Below are positions 44,315 through 53,324 of a stretch of DNA of 61,173 nucleotides, piece by piece. The stretch spans positions 1-61,173 of the forward strand of contig JAWOLC010000017.1 of NCBI GenBank assembly GCA_033853925.1. The letters are read 5' to 3'. This DNA is from JANXPZ01 sp033853925 (GTDB lineage: Bacteria; Eisenbacteria; RBG-16-71-46). The translations under genes and the position numbers were made by a program. How positions within the stretch are numbered: the stretch's first letter is position 1; the number at the start of each line of letters is the position of its first letter. The notes beneath the pieces are model-generated. The model ran no database searches, was not told the origin of the DNA, and saw only the letters and a program-made list of their open reading frames with translations.

Positions 44315-44794
44315 ATGCGCACTGCACTCGTGCTGGGAAGCGTTCTCCTTGTCGTTCTGGCGCTGGCCGGCTGCGGGGGGAAGAAGTCGGCGGAGAGCCA
44401 GCCCACCTCGGCTCCCGCCGCCGCGTCGCCGGCGGCCCCGGCCGCTCAGGCCCCGTTCGTCGTTCCTCCCGACCTCAACACGGGGCCGCGAGCGGGCGAG
44501 AGCCCGGTGGACGAGGCGCTGGCGGCGCAGGGCGCGTCGCTCTTCACCAGCAAGACCTGCGCGACCTGCCACGGCTTCGGGAAGAAGATCCAGTGCCCGG
44601 ACCTCAAGCCCGTGCCCATGCAGCGGACGGAGCGCTGGATGGAAGCCCAGATCATGCACCCGGACGTGATGACCAAGCAGGATCCCACCTCGATCCAGCT
44701 CATGAAGCAGTACTCGCTGCAGATGCCGAACATGAACGTCACCCAGGACCAGGCGAAGGCCCTGATCGAATACATCAAGAAGACCGCCAAGTAG
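44315..44794 (+). CDS. mono-heme cytochrome c lipoprotein
   Basis: 159 aa. The signal peptide ends in a lipobox, LALAGC (Cys20), so the mature protein is lipid-anchored on the periplasmic side. An Ala/Pro-rich linker (about 25-50) precedes a small cytochrome domain with C82-ATC-H86. Several Met residues follow (MKQYSLQMPNMNV), one likely serving as the axial ligand. AAAGGAA upstream supports the start. By position it is a candidate electron donor to the di-heme peroxidase. Confidence 0.92.
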   Translation: MRTALVLGSVLLVVLALAGCGGKKSAESQPTSAPAAASPAAPAAQAPFVVPPDLNTGPRAGESPVDEALAAQGASLFTSKTCATCHGFGKKIQCPDLKPVPMQRTERWMEAQIMHPDVMTKQDPTSIQLMKQYSLQMPNMNVTQDQAKALIEYIKKTAK

Positions 44795-44979
44795 CCGGCG
44801 GCGCATCTCGTCGGGGTGGCGGCGCGGGGGCGCGGCCTCGGCAGGCCTCGCGCGACACGCCGCCCCTCGTCGCGACGGTCGCCGGGCCGCAGACGCCCGC
44901 GGCGGTTCGGCGGGGCCGCGGGCAGGCGTCGCCCTCCCGGGGTGGATGGCGGCGACGTAGGCGGGCGGCGAGGCGGGGA

Positions 44980-45444
44980 TCAGACCGCCTGCATCCGCGG
45001 CTGGTACGTTCCCGGAACGGTGCGGAAGCTGATGGAGAGGCGATTCCACGAATTGATGGTGACCACCGCGAAGGTCAGGTCGACCATCTCCTCGTCCGAG
45101 AAGTGCCGGCGGACCTCCTCGTACACGGCGTCGGGGACGTGGCCCTGGTGCACCAGGGTGACGGCCTCCGTCCAGGCCAGGGCGGCGCGTTCGCGGTCCG
45201 TGTAGAACGGCGTCTCCTGCCAGGCGCTGAGGCCGTACAGGCGCTGCTCGGTCTCCCCGCGGGCGCGCGCGTCCTTGGTGTGCATGTCGATGCAGTACGC
45301 GCAGCCGTTGATCTGCGACGCACGCAGCCGCACCAGCTCGAGGAGCGAGGGCTCCAGGCCGCTGCGCCGCAGATAGCGTTCCAGCGCGAGGAGCGCGGCC
45401 ACACCCTCGTGGCCCTTGGCGTGGTACTCGAGTCGTGGCTTCAT
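44980..45444 (-). CDS. AhpD/carboxymuconolactone decarboxylase-family protein
   Basis: 154 aa. The alkylhydroperoxidase-like core is visible, with the redox motif INGCAYCIDMHTKDA (Cys48, Cys51, His55). Such small helical proteins reduce peroxides through the Cys pair. The second half (SDEEMVDLTFAVVTINSWNRLSISF) is typical of the YciW/CMD subgroup. GGAAGGA precedes the ATG. It converges on the cytochrome lipoprotein; with the di-heme peroxidase this makes three peroxide/redox genes in a row. Confidence 0.92.
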   Translation of the reverse strand: MKPRLEYHAKGHEGVAALLALERYLRRSGLEPSLLELVRLRASQINGCAYCIDMHTKDARARGETEQRLYGLSAWQETPFYTDRERAALAWTEAVTLVHQGHVPDAVYEEVRRHFSDEEMVDLTFAVVTINSWNRLSISFRTVPGTYQPRMQAV

Positions 45445-45651
45445 GATCGTTTCCTTCCTCCTTCGCCGAGGGTGATGCGCCCGTCTCCCTTGGATGTCGC
45501 TCGTCCGGCGGCGGCCACCGGAGCCCGTTCGGACCCCTGCTGCGCGCCGTCGCCCTCGCTCGAGGGGCGACGAGTGCTTGACGAGGGCCTGCCGCGACGC
45601 GGGGTCGCGGCTGCCGGGGAGCCTCGTCCGCCGACCCGAGCTTCCGAGTCG

Positions 45652-45680
45652 GTGACACGAGTCCGCCTCTGGGACATAAT
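45652..45680 (+). promoter_or_regulatory. strong sigma70-like promoter of the first ABC exporter
   Basis: GTGACA (45652-45657), a 17-nt spacer and CATAAT (45675-45680). Each hexamer differs from the E. coli consensus at one base, the best match in the window. It lies 59 nt before the GTG start. Confidence 0.7.
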
Positions 45681-45739
45681 CCAGGCTGCGGCGGCCGCGC
45701 CGACCCACCATGGTCGCCGGGAGAAGGGAGGCAGAGCGC

Positions 45740-46543
45740 GTGCAGGAGGCTCCGAGTCGCCGCGCACCGCTCCCCGACGTCTCCGCCGCGGAGCCGCCCG
45801 TTCTCGCGGCAGAGGGGCTCCGCAAGGCCTACGGCGACGTGGTCGCGGTGGACGGCATCTCCTTCCGGGTCGCCCGCGGCGAGATCGTGGGCCTGCTGGG
45901 GCCGAACGGTGCCGGCAAGACCACGACCATCAACATGGTCCTGGGCGTGCTCGCGCCCGACGCGGGGCGGATCCGCGTCGAGGGCCTGGATCTGGCGACG
46001 CATCGCTCCGCCGCCCTCGGGCGCATGAACTTCGCCGCCGTCTATTCGCCGCTGCCCGGGAACCTCACGGTGTCCCAGAACCTCCGGATCCTCGGTCTCA
46101 TCTACGGCGTGCCGAAGCTGGGCGAGCGCATCGAGACGCTGCTCGGCCAGTACGACCTGCTGCGGTTCCGGAACGTCAAGAGCGGAGTGCTGTCCTCGGG
46201 CGAGCAGACACGCCTGTCGCTGGCCAAGGCGGTGCTCAATCACCCGCACCTGCTGCTCCTCGACGAGCCCACCGCCTCGCTGGATCCCGCCGCCGCGCGC
46301 GACATGCGCGCGCGGATCCGCGGCTTCGCGGCGCAGGAGACCAGCGGCATGCTCTGGACCTCGCACAACATGAGCGAGGTCGTGGAGGTGTGCGACCGCG
46401 TCCTCTTCCTGTCGCGGGGCCGGATCCTGCTCGAGGGAGATCCCCGCACGCTGCCGGGGGAGCACGGCAAGGCGAACCTGGAGGAGCTGTTCATCACCGT
46501 GGCGCGCGAGCCCCTGTCGCTCGCGGAGGAGTGGGAGCCGTGA
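45740..46543 (+). CDS. ABC-2 exporter ATP-binding protein
   Basis: 267 aa. Walker A GPNGAGKTTT, signature SSGEQTRLSLA (variant of LSGGQ), Walker B LLLLDEPTASLDP and H-loop SHNMSE. It energises the membrane protein encoded next. I chose GTG 45740 (AAGGGAGG 8 nt upstream) over an ATG 30 nt earlier that lacks a ribosome site. It overlaps the permease start by 4 nt. Substrate unknown; NatA/DrrA-like subfamily. Confidence 0.93.
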   Translation: MQEAPSRRAPLPDVSAAEPPVLAAEGLRKAYGDVVAVDGISFRVARGEIVGLLGPNGAGKTTTINMVLGVLAPDAGRIRVEGLDLATHRSAALGRMNFAAVYSPLPGNLTVSQNLRILGLIYGVPKLGERIETLLGQYDLLRFRNVKSGVLSSGEQTRLSLAKAVLNHPHLLLLDEPTASLDPAAARDMRARIRGFAAQETSGMLWTSHNMSEVVEVCDRVLFLSRGRILLEGDPRTLPGEHGKANLEELFITVAREPLSLAEEWEP

Positions 46544-47343
46544 GCCTGCGCCGGATGGCCGCCATCGTGCTGCGCCACTTCTATCTGATCCGCGGCAGCC
46601 TGTCGCGCGTCTTCCCCCTGTTCGTCTGGGTCGGCATCGACATGGTGCTGTGGGGCTTCATCAGCCGCTATCTGGCCGCCGCGGGGGCCTTCCGCTTCAG
46701 CCTGGTCACGACGCTCCTGGGCGCGGTGCTGCTGTGGGATTTCGAGGCCCGCGTCATGCAGGGCGTCACCATGGCGTTCTTCGAGGACGTCTGGTCGCGG
46801 AACTTCCTCAACGTCTTCGCCTCGCCGCTGCGGCTGTCCGAGTACCTCGGGGGCCTGGTGCTGTCGAGCATCGCGACGAGCGCCGTGGGCCTGGCCGTGA
46901 TGCTGCTCGTGGCCGTCGCGGCCTTCGGCCTGGCCTTCCCCGTCGCCGGGCTGCTGCTCGCCGGGTTCTTTCTGGTGCTGTTCCTGTTCGGGATCGCTCT
47001 CGGCATCGCCGGCTCGGCGGTGGTCCTGCGGCTCGGCCCGGCTGCCGAATGGTTCATCTGGCCGATCCCCGCAGTGCTCGCTCCGTTCGCCTGCGTGTTC
47101 TACCCGCTGGCCACGCTGCCCGGGTGGATGCGGCCCGTGGCCCGGCTGCTGCCCCCTTCCTACGTGTTCGAGGGGATGCGGGCGGTCGTGGCGGGCGGCG
47201 CCGCGTCGGGCGCGATGCTGCTGGCCGGCACGCTGATCGCGGTGGTCTACATCCTCCTCGCCTGCTGGATCTTCGCGAGCGTCCACCGCTATGCGGTGCG
47301 CACGGGGCTGATCGCCCGCTACGCCGCCGAGAGCGTCAGCTGA
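46540..47343 (+). CDS. ABC-2 type exporter membrane protein
   Basis: 267 aa, with six predicted membrane segments. It carries the ABC-2 family C-terminal pattern (YPLATLPGWMRPVARLLPPSYVFEGMRAVV). GTG start overlapping the ATPase stop by 4 nt (GTGA), with GAGGAG 8 nt upstream. It forms the pore of a two-gene exporter with the preceding ATPase. Confidence 0.92.
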   Translation: MSLRRMAAIVLRHFYLIRGSLSRVFPLFVWVGIDMVLWGFISRYLAAAGAFRFSLVTTLLGAVLLWDFEARVMQGVTMAFFEDVWSRNFLNVFASPLRLSEYLGGLVLSSIATSAVGLAVMLLVAVAAFGLAFPVAGLLLAGFFLVLFLFGIALGIAGSAVVLRLGPAAEWFIWPIPAVLAPFACVFYPLATLPGWMRPVARLLPPSYVFEGMRAVVAGGAASGAMLLAGTLIAVVYILLACWIFASVHRYAVRTGLIARYAAESVS

Positions 47344-47388
47344 TGGCCCGCGGCGACCGGTCGCCAGCCGCGCCCAGGAGAGAATCCC

Positions 47389-47418
47389 TTGACCGGAACC
47401 CCCCTGGGCTAGAAGACT
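47389..47418 (+). promoter_or_regulatory. possible promoter of the patatin-barrel gene
   Basis: TTGACC (47389-47394) followed after 18 nt by AAGACT (47413-47418), or after 15 nt by TAGAAG. It is 40 nt before the GTG start. Confidence 0.4.
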
Positions 47419-47458
47419 GCTGACGGTCGATCTGCTCGCCCCTCGTCGCGGAGGTGCC

Positions 47459-49600
47459 GTGCCGCCACGGTCTGCTGGCATTGCGTCCGTCGTGCTGTCC
47501 GTGCTCCTGCTCTCGGGCTCGCTCGGACAGGCCCGAGCGGCCCTGGGGCCCGGCCCGGCCGGTGCGCCGCCGCCCGACTCCTCCCTGACCCGCCCGCCGC
47601 GCTGGGCGCTGGTGCTGTCGGGCGGGATGGCCCGGGGACTCGCGCAGATCGGCGTGATCCAGGCGCTCGACGAGCAGGGCATCCGGCCCGACCTCGTCGT
47701 GGGCTCCAGCATGGGCGGGCTGGTCGGGGCGCTGTACGCCAGCGGGCTCAGCGGGCGCGAGATCGAGCGGATCGCCACGCGCCTCGACTGGCAGGCCGCG
47801 CTCGACACGCGTGACGATCTGCGCTCCTGGCGCGGCATGGGGATGCCCCGGCCGTGGCTGCGCCTGGTGGGCGGCGGGCTGCGGCTCCACCTGCCGCCCT
47901 CCATCAAGGACGACTCGTACCTGAACTTCATCCTGGTGGAGGTGCTTCTCGAGGGCACGGTCCGCTGCGGCGAGGACTTCGACCGCTTGCCGATCCCGCT
48001 GCGGGTCGTCACGACCGACCCGCAGAAGCTCCTTCCTGTCGTGCTGAAGAGCGGCGACCTGGCCCGGGCGGTGCGCGCGACCCTCAGCGTCCCCCTGGTG
48101 TTCCCGCCCGTGCCGGTGGACGGGCGGCTGCTGGTGGACGGCGGGACGGCGAGCAATCTGCCGGTCGGGGTGGCGCGCGCCGCCGGGGCGGAGCGCATCC
48201 TGGCCGTGGACGTCGCCATCCCGTCCCCGGTCCTCACGGAGGACACCAACGCGCTCGTCATCGCGGCGCACTTCCTCGACATGCTCAACAAGCGCGGCCA
48301 GGTCGCGGACACGCTGAGCGCGCAGGACCGGCTGATCTGGCTGCGCCTGCCCGGCGTGTCGGCGTGGGACTTCCCCGGCGCGCACCGCATGATCCAGATG
48401 GGCCTTCGGGCCTCGCGCGATTCGGTGCGGGTGTTCGCCGAGCAGATGGGGATTCCCACCGGCCGCCCCGTGCCCGAGCATCGGAGCGTCGTCGTCCCGC
48501 CCCTGGCGGGGGAGGTCGAGTGGACGGACCGCTACGGGAACCCGGTGACGCGCACGACGACGGCGCGGGCGGTCCTCGGCCCGGTGCCGCAGGGCCCCGT
48601 CCGGCTCTGGGACATGCGCGAGGCGTACGCGCGCTTGTATCGCTCGGACCTCTTCGAGAGCGCCTGGCCTCGGGTCACCTTCCGGGGAGACTCGACCTAC
48701 GCCCGCATGGAGGTGCGGATGCGTCCGGCCCAGGAGGTGCAGGTCGCGGCCGCCTACGACAACGACATCGACCTGCGCGCGCACGCGGCCTTGATCGTGC
48801 GCCGCCGGAGCGGTCCGCTGCCCGTCTACATGAGCGCCCAGGGTGCCGCGGACCGGCTCGGATGGCGAACGCAGGCCTCGCTCGAGGGCACCTCGCTCCA
48901 GCGGGGGATCACCGGCTGGTTCCTGCGCGGGGGCGTCCGCGAGACCAGGACGCGCCTCTATCAGGGGCGCTGGCTCGCGGCCTCGCCGCTCACCTCGCGC
49001 GGCGAGGCCATGCTCGGAGGACAGATCCGCCTGCCCTGGGGCGGCACCCTCCAGACGGGGGCCGGCTACGGGCGCGCCCGCCGGCAGGCGGAGACGAGCG
49101 AGGGTTTCCTCGCCGCCTTGCGCACCGAGGGCAATGGCATCAGCCGGCGCCGCCTCGATGTCGTGATGCTGCGCGGACGAGCGCCGTACACGGCGGGCAC
49201 GGCCTCGGCCGACGTGCAGATCGGCCTCGGGCCCGTGCAGATCGTCCCGGCCGTCCGCGCCGGGTACGCGTCGAGCCTCACGCCGCTCGACGAGCTGCCA
49301 GCCCTGGGTGGACCGCGCTCCTTCGCCGGACTCCACCAGGGCGAGTGGCGCGGCCGGCGGATGCTGGGCTTCGAGCTGTGCGCCTTGCGGCACGTGCGGG
49401 GCGACCTGCTGCTCCACGTGGCCGCCCAGATGGGCCGCGTGGGCGAGGCGGTGAGCCGCGCCGACTACGGGGACGGCTTCCGCGTGGCCGGCGAGACCGG
49501 GCTGGAGATCTCGACTCCGGTCGGTCCCCTTCGCGCGGGCTTCGGCTTCCCCGAGGGCGAGCGCACGCGCTTCGACTTCAGCCTCGGGCAGGTGTTCTAG
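47459..49600 (+). CDS. patatin-like phospholipase fused to an outer-membrane barrel (PlpD-type autotransporter)
   Basis: 713 aa. A signal peptide (about 1-28) is followed by a patatin domain (about 48-330). This has SGGMARG, the GxSxG nucleophile Ser84 (VGSSMGG) and Asp228 in VDGG, the Ser-Asp dyad of patatins. One POTRA-like segment (about 345-430, LYRSDLFESAWPRV) and a C-terminal BamA-like barrel (ARPSFAGLHQGEWRG-like loop, ending SLGQVF with a terminal Phe) follow. This is the type Vd layout of Pseudomonas PlpD, in which the lipase is presented at or released from the cell surface. GGAGG precedes the GTG. Confidence 0.9.
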   Translation: MPPRSAGIASVVLSVLLLSGSLGQARAALGPGPAGAPPPDSSLTRPPRWALVLSGGMARGLAQIGVIQALDEQGIRPDLVVGSSMGGLVGALYASGLSGREIERIATRLDWQAALDTRDDLRSWRGMGMPRPWLRLVGGGLRLHLPPSIKDDSYLNFILVEVLLEGTVRCGEDFDRLPIPLRVVTTDPQKLLPVVLKSGDLARAVRATLSVPLVFPPVPVDGRLLVDGGTASNLPVGVARAAGAERILAVDVAIPSPVLTEDTNALVIAAHFLDMLNKRGQVADTLSAQDRLIWLRLPGVSAWDFPGAHRMIQMGLRASRDSVRVFAEQMGIPTGRPVPEHRSVVVPPLAGEVEWTDRYGNPVTRTTTARAVLGPVPQGPVRLWDMREAYARLYRSDLFESAWPRVTFRGDSTYARMEVRMRPAQEVQVAAAYDNDIDLRAHAALIVRRRSGPLPVYMSAQGAADRLGWRTQASLEGTSLQRGITGWFLRGGVRETRTRLYQGRWLAASPLTSRGEAMLGGQIRLPWGGTLQTGAGYGRARRQAETSEGFLAALRTEGNGISRRRLDVVMLRGRAPYTAGTASADVQIGLGPVQIVPAVRAGYASSLTPLDELPALGGPRSFAGLHQGEWRGRRMLGFELCALRHVRGDLLLHVAAQMGRVGEAVSRADYGDGFRVAGETGLEISTPVGPLRAGFGFPEGERTRFDFSLGQVF

Positions 49601-49711
49601 GTGAGCGGGCGGGGAGGGCGCACTGGCCGGCGGGAGCGAAATCGGGGGCGGACGGGAGGCGCCCGCATGCTCCGCCGCCGGCCGTTGTCACTGACGAGGC
49701 AGGGAGGCCCA

Positions 49712-50515
49712 ATGCGCCGTGGCGGGATCTTCGTGGGCGTGCTTGGTGTCGCGCTTCTGCTGCCGCTCGCTTCGGCCGAGGGGCGAGAGGAGCCGAAGCT
49801 GATCGAGGAGTTCCTGACCGCGGAGCCGTGCTACGTCGAGGCCAAGGGCGAGCTTCAGCTCGGCTCGGCTTTCGACTACCGGAAGCCCGCGGGGGACTTG
49901 AGATTCCCCGTGCTCGCCGAGTACGGGATCACCGATCGGATCCAAGCGGAGGTCGAGGCGAGCTACCTCTCCGTGTCCGGCGGCGCGACGCGCAACCGCG
50001 GGCAGGGCGATCTGGAGCTGGGTCTGCACTATGCGCTCCGGCCCGAGGTGGAAGAGGTGGCCGTCACGCTGGGGGCCGGCGTGAGCCTGCCCACGGGTGA
50101 GGCGTCGAAGGGGCTGGGGACCGGCGAGACCGGCGTCGAGCTGCTGGGGATCGCGGGCCTCAGGCTGGGGGCCGCCGAGCTGCACGTGGCCGGCATGCTC
50201 GAATTCGAGCACGAGGTGGAGCCGGCGTTGAACGCGGCGGCCGTGTACCCCCTGGCGGACTTCCGCTTCACCCTGGAGAGCAACCTGCTCCGGGGCGGGC
50301 AGAGGACGCGGATCGGCGAGCAGGACCTCACGGACGTGCCGGAGCAGCCGGGCAGCGAGAATCTCTGGCTCGTGGTGACGCCCGGCCTGTTCCATCGTCC
50401 TCGCCAGGAGATCGAGTACGGAATCGGGTTGCCCATCGGCCTCACCAGGGCTGCTCCCGACTGGGGGGTCATCGGCCGGGTGACGATCGAGCTCGATGTC
50501 CTGGGCCGCGAGTGA
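49712..50515 (+). CDS. exported beta-barrel protein of unknown function
   Basis: 267 aa. A signal peptide (about 1-20, GVALLLPLASAEG) is followed by alternating strands such as GELQLGSAFDYRKP, IQAEVEASYLSV and VAVTLGAGVSLPTGEASKGLGTG. The last resembles the conserved LPTG segment of MetA/phenol-pathway-type outer-membrane transporters. I chose ATG 49712 (GGAGG 4 nt upstream) over upstream starts that would add a basic extension without a signal peptide. It follows the patatin-barrel gene by 111 nt. Confidence 0.7.
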   Translation: MRRGGIFVGVLGVALLLPLASAEGREEPKLIEEFLTAEPCYVEAKGELQLGSAFDYRKPAGDLRFPVLAEYGITDRIQAEVEASYLSVSGGATRNRGQGDLELGLHYALRPEVEEVAVTLGAGVSLPTGEASKGLGTGETGVELLGIAGLRLGAAELHVAGMLEFEHEVEPALNAAAVYPLADFRFTLESNLLRGGQRTRIGEQDLTDVPEQPGSENLWLVVTPGLFHRPRQEIEYGIGLPIGLTRAAPDWGVIGRVTIELDVLGRE

Positions 50516-50608
50516 CGCCCACCGCGGCGTCGGTGAGGAGCGGGACTCCTTCCTGGCGGCCGAGGCTTCCTTCTCGGGCGGCTCCCGGGCATGGCCCCTG
50601 GGCACGGC

Positions 50609-50638
50609 TTGCCAAGCCGAATCGGCTCCAAGGATAAT
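50609..50638 (+). promoter_or_regulatory. sigma70-like promoter of preT, apparently leaderless
   Basis: TTGCCA (50609-50614), an 18-nt spacer and GATAAT (50633-50638), then only nine bases to the ATG at 50648. Transcription would start within about 3 nt of the start codon. Confidence 0.65.
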
Positions 50639-50647
50639 TGCCGCCTC

Positions 50648-51964
50648 ATGAGCGACAAGTACCTCGCTCCCGAGGCCCGCCGGGCCTCGATGGGCGACGC
50701 GTTCCCGCCGCAACGGCTCCAGTGGGCAGTGGCCGAAGCCAGCCGCTGCCTCATGTGCGAAGACCCGCCCTGCCAGCAGGGGTGCCTCGCCGGCGTCGAC
50801 ATCAAGAAGTTCATCCGCGCCCTCAAGAACCGCAACCTCCGTGGCTCGCTCGCCGCCATCCGCGACAGCAACTTCCTCGTGGCGACCTGCGGCCGGATCT
50901 GCCCGCAAGGGGAGCTGTGCGAGAAGCGCTGCTCGGCCACGGGGCTCGCGAAGCCCGTCGCCATCGGGGAGCTGCAGCGCTTCGTCGGCGAAGCCGCGAT
51001 CAAGGACCGCCTCCAGCCGGCGTTCGCCGAGCCGCGCAGCCGGGGCGAGGTCGCGGTCGTCGGAGCCGGCCCCGCCGGGCTGGCGGTGGCGTACTACCTG
51101 CGGCGAGAGGGCGTCGTCGTGGACCTCTACGAGCGGCACGCCGCGCTGGGAGGCGTGCCGGCCCGGCTCCTCCCGAAGTTCCGGCTGCCGCGCGCGGTGC
51201 TCGACGCCGAGCTGGCGTTCGTGGCCGAATCGGGGATCCCGGTGCGCCACGAGGCGGTCACCGAGTTCGGCGAGCTGAGCGGGAGGTACCGCGCCGTCTT
51301 CCTCGGCTGCGGACTGGGCGTCCCCCGGGAGCTGGCCGTGCCCGGAGCGCACCTCGCCGGCGTGCACCCGGCCGACGCCCTGCTCGAGCTGGCCAATGGC
51401 GACTCGGACGTGCCGCGCTGGAGCGGACCCACGGTCGTCCTGGGCGGGGGGAACACGGCGATCGACGCCGCGGCGGTGGCGCTGCGCCTCGGCTCGAGCC
51501 CGGTCACCATCGCCTACCGGCGGGGCGAGGCCGAGATGCCCGCCTGGCTCGAGCACCGCCAGTTCGCGCTCGAGGAGGGAATCGAGCTGAGGCTCCTGCG
51601 CGCGCCCGTGGAGATCCTCGGAGCCGCCGGCCGCGTGGCGGGGGTGCGCCTGCAAGCTTGTCGTCCGGGACCGCCGGACGACTCCGGGAGGGCTCGGGCC
51701 ATCCCGTGCGGAGGCGCCTTCGAAGAGATCCCCTGCGCGCAGGTCGTGCTGGCGCTGGGGAGCGAGCCGGACGGCGGCTGGCGCTCGCTCGGCCTCGAGG
51801 CCGGCCCCAGGGGGCCGCGGGTGGATCCGGAGACGATGGAGACCTCGCGGCCCGGGGTCTATGCGGGGGGCGACCTCGTGAACGGCGGGGCCACGGTCGT
51901 GCAGGCCGTCGCGGACGGCCGCCGGGCAGCCGCGGCCATCCTGCGGCGCCTGGGCCTGTCCTAG
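50648..51964 (+). CDS. preT: dihydropyrimidine dehydrogenase (NAD+) flavoprotein subunit PreT
   Basis: 438 aa. An N-terminal GltD-like iron-sulphur region has Cys clusters CLMCEDPPCQQGC and CGRICPQGELCEKRC. It is followed by a FAD-binding fold (VVGAGPAGLAVAYYL), an NAD(P)-binding fold (VLGGGNTAIDAA) and the closing GGDLVNGGATVV. PreT passes electrons from NAD(P)H to PreA for reduction of uracil or thymine. Unlike the usual preT-preA operon, this gene is on the opposite strand and converges on preA, 82 nt between stops. The short form starts at ATG 50648. Confidence 0.88.
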   Translation: MSDKYLAPEARRASMGDAFPPQRLQWAVAEASRCLMCEDPPCQQGCLAGVDIKKFIRALKNRNLRGSLAAIRDSNFLVATCGRICPQGELCEKRCSATGLAKPVAIGELQRFVGEAAIKDRLQPAFAEPRSRGEVAVVGAGPAGLAVAYYLRREGVVVDLYERHAALGGVPARLLPKFRLPRAVLDAELAFVAESGIPVRHEAVTEFGELSGRYRAVFLGCGLGVPRELAVPGAHLAGVHPADALLELANGDSDVPRWSGPTVVLGGGNTAIDAAAVALRLGSSPVTIAYRRGEAEMPAWLEHRQFALEEGIELRLLRAPVEILGAAGRVAGVRLQACRPGPPDDSGRARAIPCGGAFEEIPCAQVVLALGSEPDGGWRSLGLEAGPRGPRVDPETMETSRPGVYAGGDLVNGGATVVQAVADGRRAAAAILRRLGLS

Positions 51965-52046
51965 GCCGACCCGGCTGCGGCCGGGGCGCGAGGCCGAGCG
52001 TCGTCTCGCGCCGTGCGGCAGCGCTGGGGAGAGGCGGCGAGACCCG

Positions 52047-53270
52047 CTACGTCGCCGCCGGGGCCGGGACCATCTTCATGCAGTCCCACGCCGGGCAGAT
52101 CTGCGTGCACAGCCCGCAGCCGTCGCACTTCTCCGGGTCCACGGCGGGCGTCCGATCCGCCGCTTCGCTGATGGCCTGGTAGCCCGCGTCGCGGCAGGTG
52201 ATGGCGCACTTGCCGCACCGGGTGCAGGTGGAGAGGTCGAGGCTGCTGACCATCCGCTGCTCGTACTCGAGCCGGGCGTGGGGGACGATGTTGGCGAGCG
52301 CCCTGCCGCGCAGCTCGGCGAGGCTCCCGGCGCCCCGCTCCTCGAGGTAGCCCATGAGCCCGTCGCACAGGTCGCCGACGATGCCGTAGCCCTCGAGCAT
52401 GACGGCCGAGCAGACCTGCAGCGTGGTGGCCCCCAGCAGCACGAACTCGGCGGCGTCCTCCCAGGTGGTCAGCCCGCCGCAGCCGGAGACCGGCTTGCCC
52501 AGCGGGGCGATCTCCGAGGTGGCCCGCAGCGCGATGGGCTTCAGCGCCCGGCCGGTGTAGCCGCCCAGGTTCCCCTTGCCCTGCACCGAGGGCAGCGGGG
52601 AGTAGGTCGTGAGGTCCACGCCGAGGAGCACCGGGAAGGAGTTGATCGTGCAGAACCCGTCGGCCCCGGCGTCCACGAGCACCTTGCCGAGCTGCCTCAG
52701 ATCGCTCACCGCGGCGGTGAGCTTCACCAGCACGGGAATCCTCACGGCCTCCCGCACCCAGCGCACGATGCGGGCCGCGATCACCGGGTCCTGGCCGATG
52801 GCGGCGCCGACCGCGTGGGGCGGCATCCCGCCGTGCGGGCAGGAGAAGTTCAGCTCCACGGCCAGGGCGCCCGCCTGCTCGGATCGCTGCGCCAGCTCCA
52901 CCCAGTCGCCCTGGGCGGCGCCGTCGGCCATGAGCGAGGCCATCACGAACCGGTCGGGCCAGTTCTGCCGCAGCCGCGCGATGCCGGCCATCCAGTAGTC
53001 GGCGTGCTGCTCCGACACCAGCTCGATGTTGGCGAAGCCGTAGACCCTGCGCGCCTCGTCCGCGAAGCCGGGGAAGGCGAGGGAATGGATGCGCGGCGAG
53101 ACGTTGTGGACCGGCACCTTCTCGAGCGGAATGGTCTTGGTGACCGCGCCCGCCCAGCCCTGCGCGAAGGCGCGCTCGATCATCTCGATGGTGTTGGTCG
53201 GCGGCGCCGAGGCCAGGATGAACGGGTTCTTCATCTTGAAGCCCAGGAACTCGACCTCTAGCGTCGGCAT
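52047..53270 (-). CDS. preA: dihydropyrimidine dehydrogenase catalytic subunit PreA
   Basis: 407 aa. An FMN-binding dihydroorotate-dehydrogenase-like barrel with the catalytic-loop Cys144 (ELNFSCPHGG) and phosphate-site GCGGLTTWEDA. A C-terminal pair of [4Fe-4S] clusters follows (CTRCGKCAITC and CDGCGLCTQIC). It reduces uracil and thymine to dihydro forms, the first step of the reductive pathway. AGGGGAG precedes the ATG. It is the last gene of the five-gene minus-strand unit 58651-52047. Confidence 0.94.
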   Translation of the reverse strand: MPTLEVEFLGFKMKNPFILASAPPTNTIEMIERAFAQGWAGAVTKTIPLEKVPVHNVSPRIHSLAFPGFADEARRVYGFANIELVSEQHADYWMAGIARLRQNWPDRFVMASLMADGAAQGDWVELAQRSEQAGALAVELNFSCPHGGMPPHAVGAAIGQDPVIAARIVRWVREAVRIPVLVKLTAAVSDLRQLGKVLVDAGADGFCTINSFPVLLGVDLTTYSPLPSVQGKGNLGGYTGRALKPIALRATSEIAPLGKPVSGCGGLTTWEDAAEFVLLGATTLQVCSAVMLEGYGIVGDLCDGLMGYLEERGAGSLAELRGRALANIVPHARLEYEQRMVSSLDLSTCTRCGKCAITCRDAGYQAISEAADRTPAVDPEKCDGCGLCTQICPAWDCMKMVPAPAAT

Positions 53271-53324
53271 GCTCTGCTCCCCTTCGCGCGGCGGGTGGTG
53301 TGGAGTGTGGACTCGCGGCCGGGA

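Noticed and set aside
45578..45606. TTGACG at 45578 as a -35 box for the ABC exporter
   Set aside because: No TA-containing -10 follows at 16-18 nt; GTGACA-N17-CATAAT at 45652 is far better.
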